Source: Synergistaceae bacterium (lineage in GTDB: Bacteria; Synergistota; Synergistia; Synergistales; Synergistaceae). From it: DNA of 7,448 bases. Positions 4,497 through 7,448 of this stretch are shown here, piece by piece (the first letter of the stretch is position 1; each line of letters begins with the position of its first letter). The translations under genes and the position numbers were made by a program. Under the pieces are notes generated by a model, which was not told the origin of the DNA, ran no database searches, and was given only the letters and a program-made list of their open reading frames with translations. The stretch covers positions 1-7,448 of the forward strand of contig JAUNNW010000068.1 of the NCBI GenBank assembly GCA_030531285.1, in the 5' to 3' direction.

Positions 4497-6179
4497 ATGG
4501 GTGAAAAATTGACCGGAGCGCAGATACTTGTAAAATCGCTTGAAGCCGAAAAGGTGAGCACAATTTTCGGGCTGCCCGGCGGACAGGTTATACCGCTTTA
4601 CAACGCACTTTACGATGCAAAATTCAACAATATTCTTGTACGCCACGAGCAGGCGGCAGCGCATGCTGCCGACGGTTATTCGCGTGCAAGCGAAAGAGCC
4701 GGCGTCTGTATAGCGACTTCAGGCCCCGGCGCTACAAATCTTGTCACCGGAATCGCAACTGCCTACATGGATTCGGTGCCTCTGGTTGCCATTACCGGTC
4801 AGGTGCCTGTCACAGTTCTTGGCACTGACGCTTTTCAGGAAGCGGACATTATAGGCGGGACAATGTCCTTTATCAAGCACAGTCTGCAGATACACAATCC
4901 GAATGATATTCCGGCAGTGATAAAGAAAGCTTTTTACATTGCTTCTACCGGCCGTCCGGGTCCTGTGCTTGTTGATCTGCCCTCCAACGTTCAGACGGCA
5001 GAGGGTGAATTTGTGTGGCCGAGGAAGCTCGCGCTTCCCGGTTACCATCCTGACGAGCTGAATAATCTGGACAAGCTTGACGAAGCGGTTTCCAGTCTTG
5101 AAAAAGCAAAACGCCCCGTTATTTACGCAGGCGGTGGTGTTCTTCGGTCGCATGCTTCAAAACAGCTTTCGGCAATAGCCAAACAGCTCAACGCGCCTGT
5201 GGTAACAACGCTTATGGGCAAGGGCTCGCTTCCCGAATCACATCCGCACGTTCTCGGCATGGCAGGAATGCACGGCACTCCTGTATCAAACCGCGCTCTT
5301 CAGGCAGCGGACGTAATCCTTGCAATAGGCACGCGTCTCAGCGACAGAACGACAGGCAGCGCAGAAAGTTTTGCCCCGAAGGCAAAAATTATTCATATTG
5401 ACAGAGACCCTGCGGAAGTCGACAAACGCATTGTTACCGACATTTGGCTTATCGGTGATGCCGGAAAAATTCTCGGCACGCTTTCAAAAGCGCTTACCGC
5501 AAAAATCCCTGAAAGGAAAGAATGGTACACATTCCTTGACAAAATAAAAAAGAAAGAACCTATGCCGCAACAGGCTTTTCCCGGTGCGGTAACGCCGTGG
5601 CAGGTGCTTGAAACGCTTAACGAAGTTACCAAGGGCGATATTACGCTCACGACCGAAGTCGGACAGCACCAGATGTGGGCAGCGCAGTATTTCCGTGTGG
5701 AAGAACCCAACCATTTCATAACCTCCGGCGGACTCGGCGCCATGGGCTTTGGTTTCCCTGCGGCTATGGGAGCCCATTTTGCAAGACCCGACAGGCCTGT
5801 GGTCTGCATAGCGGGCGATGGAAGCTTTATGATGAATATACAGGAACTGGACACCTGCGCGCGTTACAATATCCCCGTAAAGGTATTTGTTTTCAACAAT
5901 TCATGTCTCGGTATGGTTCGCCAGTGGCAGGAACTGTTCTACGATAACCGCTATTCCTCAACGCTTTATCCGCGGGATCCTGACTTTGTTAAAATTGCGG
6001 AAGGCATGGGCGCAAGCGGTTTGCGCGTTGAAAAACCGGAGCAGGTTGAGGGCGCGATAGAAAAAGCGCTGAAAATTGACGGTCCTGTGGTTGTTGATTT
6101 CAAAATTCCTCAGGAAGCATGCGTGTTCCCGATGGTTCCTTCAGGCGGATGCATCAGCGATATGATATTCTCAAAATAG
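4497..6179 (+). CDS. ilvB: Acetolactate synthase large (catalytic) subunit
   Basis: This 560-residue ThDP- and FAD-dependent enzyme condenses two pyruvates to acetolactate, or pyruvate with 2-ketobutyrate to acetohydroxybutyrate. The N-terminal pyrimidine-binding domain (about 1-170) has FGLPGGQVIPLY, the catalytic Glu51 in RHEQAAAHAADGY, and SGPGATNLVTGIATAYMDS. The central FAD-binding domain (about 190-335) contains MAGMHGTPVSNRAL and GTRLSDRTTG. The C-terminal domain has the ThDP/Mg motif starting at G440-D441-G442 and ending at N467-N468, followed by LGMVRQWQELFY, whose Trp477 lies at the channel entrance in homologues. These catalytic features mark an anabolic AHAS of the small-subunit-regulated type. 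ATG 4497 follows AGGGAG (4483-4488) by eight bases; the in-frame GTG at 4488 overlaps that site and is rejected. It is separated from both ilvN copies by ilvC, which is unusual for a complex whose subunits are normally adjacent. Confidence 0.97.
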   Translation: MGEKLTGAQILVKSLEAEKVSTIFGLPGGQVIPLYNALYDAKFNNILVRHEQAAAHAADGYSRASERAGVCIATSGPGATNLVTGIATAYMDSVPLVAITGQVPVTVLGTDAFQEADIIGGTMSFIKHSLQIHNPNDIPAVIKKAFYIASTGRPGPVLVDLPSNVQTAEGEFVWPRKLALPGYHPDELNNLDKLDEAVSSLEKAKRPVIYAGGGVLRSHASKQLSAIAKQLNAPVVTTLMGKGSLPESHPHVLGMAGMHGTPVSNRALQAADVILAIGTRLSDRTTGSAESFAPKAKIIHIDRDPAEVDKRIVTDIWLIGDAGKILGTLSKALTAKIPERKEWYTFLDKIKKKEPMPQQAFPGAVTPWQVLETLNEVTKGDITLTTEVGQHQMWAAQYFRVEEPNHFITSGGLGAMGFGFPAAMGAHFARPDRPVVCIAGDGSFMMNIQELDTCARYNIPVKVFVFNNSCLGMVRQWQELFYDNRYSSTLYPRDPDFVKIAEGMGASGLRVEKPEQVEGAIEKALKIDGPVVVDFKIPQEACVFPMVPSGGCISDMIFSK

Positions 6180-6188
6180 GGTTGTTTC

Positions 6189-6212
6189 TTTGCCAAAGCA
6201 GTATTTGGCAAA
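6189..6212. repeat. Stem-loop between ilvB and ilvD
   Basis: TTTGCCAAA (6189-6197) and TTTGGCAAA (6204-6212) form a perfect 9-bp stem with a 6-base loop, nine bases after the ilvB stop. No T run follows, so it is a processing or stability element at most. It may be an incidental hairpin. Confidence 0.5.
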
Positions 6213-6252
6213 ATCCGCAATATAAATTATTGACAGAAAGAGGCTCATAAAA

Positions 6253-7448
6253 ATGATCAGCGATCAGGCAAAAAAAGGTTTTCAGAGAGCACCGCACCGT
6301 TCGCTTTTAAAAGCTGCAGGTTACACTGACTGGGAAGTTGACCGTCCGTGGATAGGCATAGCCAATGCTTACAATGCGATAATTCCGGGACACGTGCATC
6401 TCCGCCAGCTAACCGAAGCGGTAAAAGCGGGAATTTACGCAGCCGGAGGACTTCCGATAGAATTTCCCGTAATAGGCGTCTGCGACGGTATCGCAATGAA
6501 CCATGAGGGAATGAAATTTTCGCTGCCCAGCCGCGAGCTCATAATGGATTCAATCGAAGTTATGGCGAAAGCTCACGCCTTTGACGGGCTTGTACTTATA
6601 CCGAACTGCGACAAAATAGTTCCGGGTATGGCGATGGCGGCAGCCAAACTTAACATTCCGTCCGCAGTAGTCTCCGGAGGCCCCATGATGACGGGAAAGC
6701 TGCGCGGGAAAACGCTTGACCTCAACAGTGTATTTGAAGCGGTAGGAAGCTGCTCGGCAGGCAAAATCAGTGAAGACGAACTCCATGCCGTTGAGGCAAA
6801 CGCCTGCCCGGGATGCGGAAGCTGCTCCGGAATGTTCACCGCCAATACAATGAACTGCATGATGGAAGTTCTCGGACTTGCGCTTCCCGGCAACGGAACA
6901 ATTCCTGCCGTTCATGCAAGCCGCATCCGCCTCGCAAAAGACACAGGCAGGGCGGTAATGAAAATGATAGAGAAAAATATCCGCCCGCGCGACATACTTA
7001 CAGAGCAGGCGTTTGAAAACGCCGTTGCCGTTGATCTTGCACTCGGCGGTTCTACAAACACAACGCTTCATCTCCCTGCAATCGCATGGGCAGCAGGACA
7101 GAAAATTACGCTTGACCTTTTCAACACTCTCGGAGAAAAAATTCCTCACGTCTGCTCAATGAGCCCCGGCGGGGCTTCGCATCTTGAAGACCTGTGGCAG
7201 GCGGGGGGCGTTCAGGCGCTTATGAAACAGCTGCTTGACGCAGGGCTTATCCACGGGGAACCGATTACGGTTACGGGAGAAACCGTTGCTGAAAACGTTA
7301 AAGACTGCAAGGTTGCCGACACGGAAACAATACGCCCGCTGGATAATCCGTATCATGCAAAAGGCGGACTTGCCTTTATGAAAGGCACGCTTGCGCCTCT
7401 CGGAGCCATTGTCAAACAGGCAGCCGTTGCGCCTGAAATGCTGGTGCA
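6253..7448 (+). CDS. ilvD: Dihydroxy-acid dehydratase, N-terminal 398 residues (runs off the window)
   Basis: The enzyme dehydrates 2,3-dihydroxy-isovalerate and 2,3-dihydroxy-3-methylvalerate to the keto acids, the last step shared by the Val/Leu and Ile pathways. The family's usual length is about 550-610 residues, so roughly two thirds is visible. Landmarks in order are IPGHVHLRQL (44-53), IGVCDGIAMNHEGM (74-87), SLPSRELI (90-97), PNCDK with Cys119 (117-121), SGGPM (141-145), and ACPGCGSCSGMFTANTMNC (184-202) with the cluster cysteine in GSC at 191. The position that is PCN in [2Fe-2S] enzymes is PGH here, as in E. coli IlvD, which suggests the oxygen-labile [4Fe-4S] type. ATG 6253 is preceded by AAGAGG (6238-6243) with nine bases of spacing. 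The frame is open to the window edge with no defect. Confidence 0.97.
   Translation, partial: MISDQAKKGFQRAPHRSLLKAAGYTDWEVDRPWIGIANAYNAIIPGHVHLRQLTEAVKAGIYAAGGLPIEFPVIGVCDGIAMNHEGMKFSLPSRELIMDSIEVMAKAHAFDGLVLIPNCDKIVPGMAMAAAKLNIPSAVVSGGPMMTGKLRGKTLDLNSVFEAVGSCSAGKISEDELHAVEANACPGCGSCSGMFTANTMNCMMEVLGLALPGNGTIPAVHASRIRLAKDTGRAVMKMIEKNIRPRDILTEQAFENAVAVDLALGGSTNTTLHLPAIAWAAGQKITLDLFNTLGEKIPHVCSMSPGGASHLEDLWQAGGVQALMKQLLDAGLIHGEPITVTGETVAENVKDCKVADTETIRPLDNPYHAKGGLAFMKGTLAPLGAIVKQAAVAPEMLV

Noticed and set aside
4137..4664. Long minus-strand open frame of 175 codons across the ilvC-ilvB junction, and similar opposite-strand frames inside ilvB and ilvD
   Set aside because: They lie opposite or across well-identified genes, and their translations resemble no family and have biased compositions, so they are shadows of the real genes.
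6230..6258. TTGACA as a -35 box for a separate ilvD promoter
   Set aside because: A -10 box would fall on the ilvD start codon and no suitable sequence is there. The bases overlap the edge of the ribosome binding site region.

Overview
This window looks like part of the chromosome of an anaerobic, non-proteobacterial bacterium. The base composition is moderate, most genes have strong Shine-Dalgarno sites, an L10-leader RNA precedes rplJ, and the dihydroxy-acid dehydratase looks like the oxygen-sensitive iron-sulfur type. Synergistota or a Firmicutes-like lineage would fit, but no single marker settles this and I do not name a genus.

Layout. (1) Positions 1-485, minus strand: the 5' part of an unrecognised gene, divergent from everything else. 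(2) Positions 486-808: a control region with two back-to-back promoters, an interrupted dyad inside the minus-strand promoter, and an L10-leader RNA ending in an attenuator terminator. (3) Positions 809-1775: rplJ and rplL (ribosomal proteins L10 and L7/L12), closed by a terminator at 1797-1827. (4) Positions 1828-2264: an AT-rich stretch with one strong and one weaker promoter, a 22-codon leader peptide rich in Val, Ile and Leu codons, and a competing antiterminator/terminator pair. (5) Positions 2265-7448: a branched-chain amino acid operon in the order ilvN-ilvN-ilvC-ilvB-ilvD. It contains two tandem, diverged copies of the acetolactate synthase small subunit, and ilvD runs off the window.

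How it works together. IlvB with the IlvN-type subunits makes acetolactate or acetohydroxybutyrate, IlvC reduces and isomerises it, and IlvD dehydrates the diol to the 2-keto acid precursors of Val, Leu and Ile. Expression appears to be set by ribosome-mediated attenuation at the leader peptide. Enzyme activity is probably set by the two small subunits, whose predicted effector pockets differ. The ribosomal operon is also controlled by attenuation: the P1 helix of the L10-binding RNA uses the bases needed for the antiterminator. Thus two differently sensed attenuators lie within about 1.5 kb.

The most interesting items are the tandem small-subunit genes, which share a reading frame and are separated by one TAG plus three codons; the ilv attenuator; the base-by-base switch in the L10 leader; the dyad operator candidate at the divergent promoter; and the isolation of rplJL from rpoBC. 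I found no mobile element, CRISPR array, tRNA or rRNA gene.
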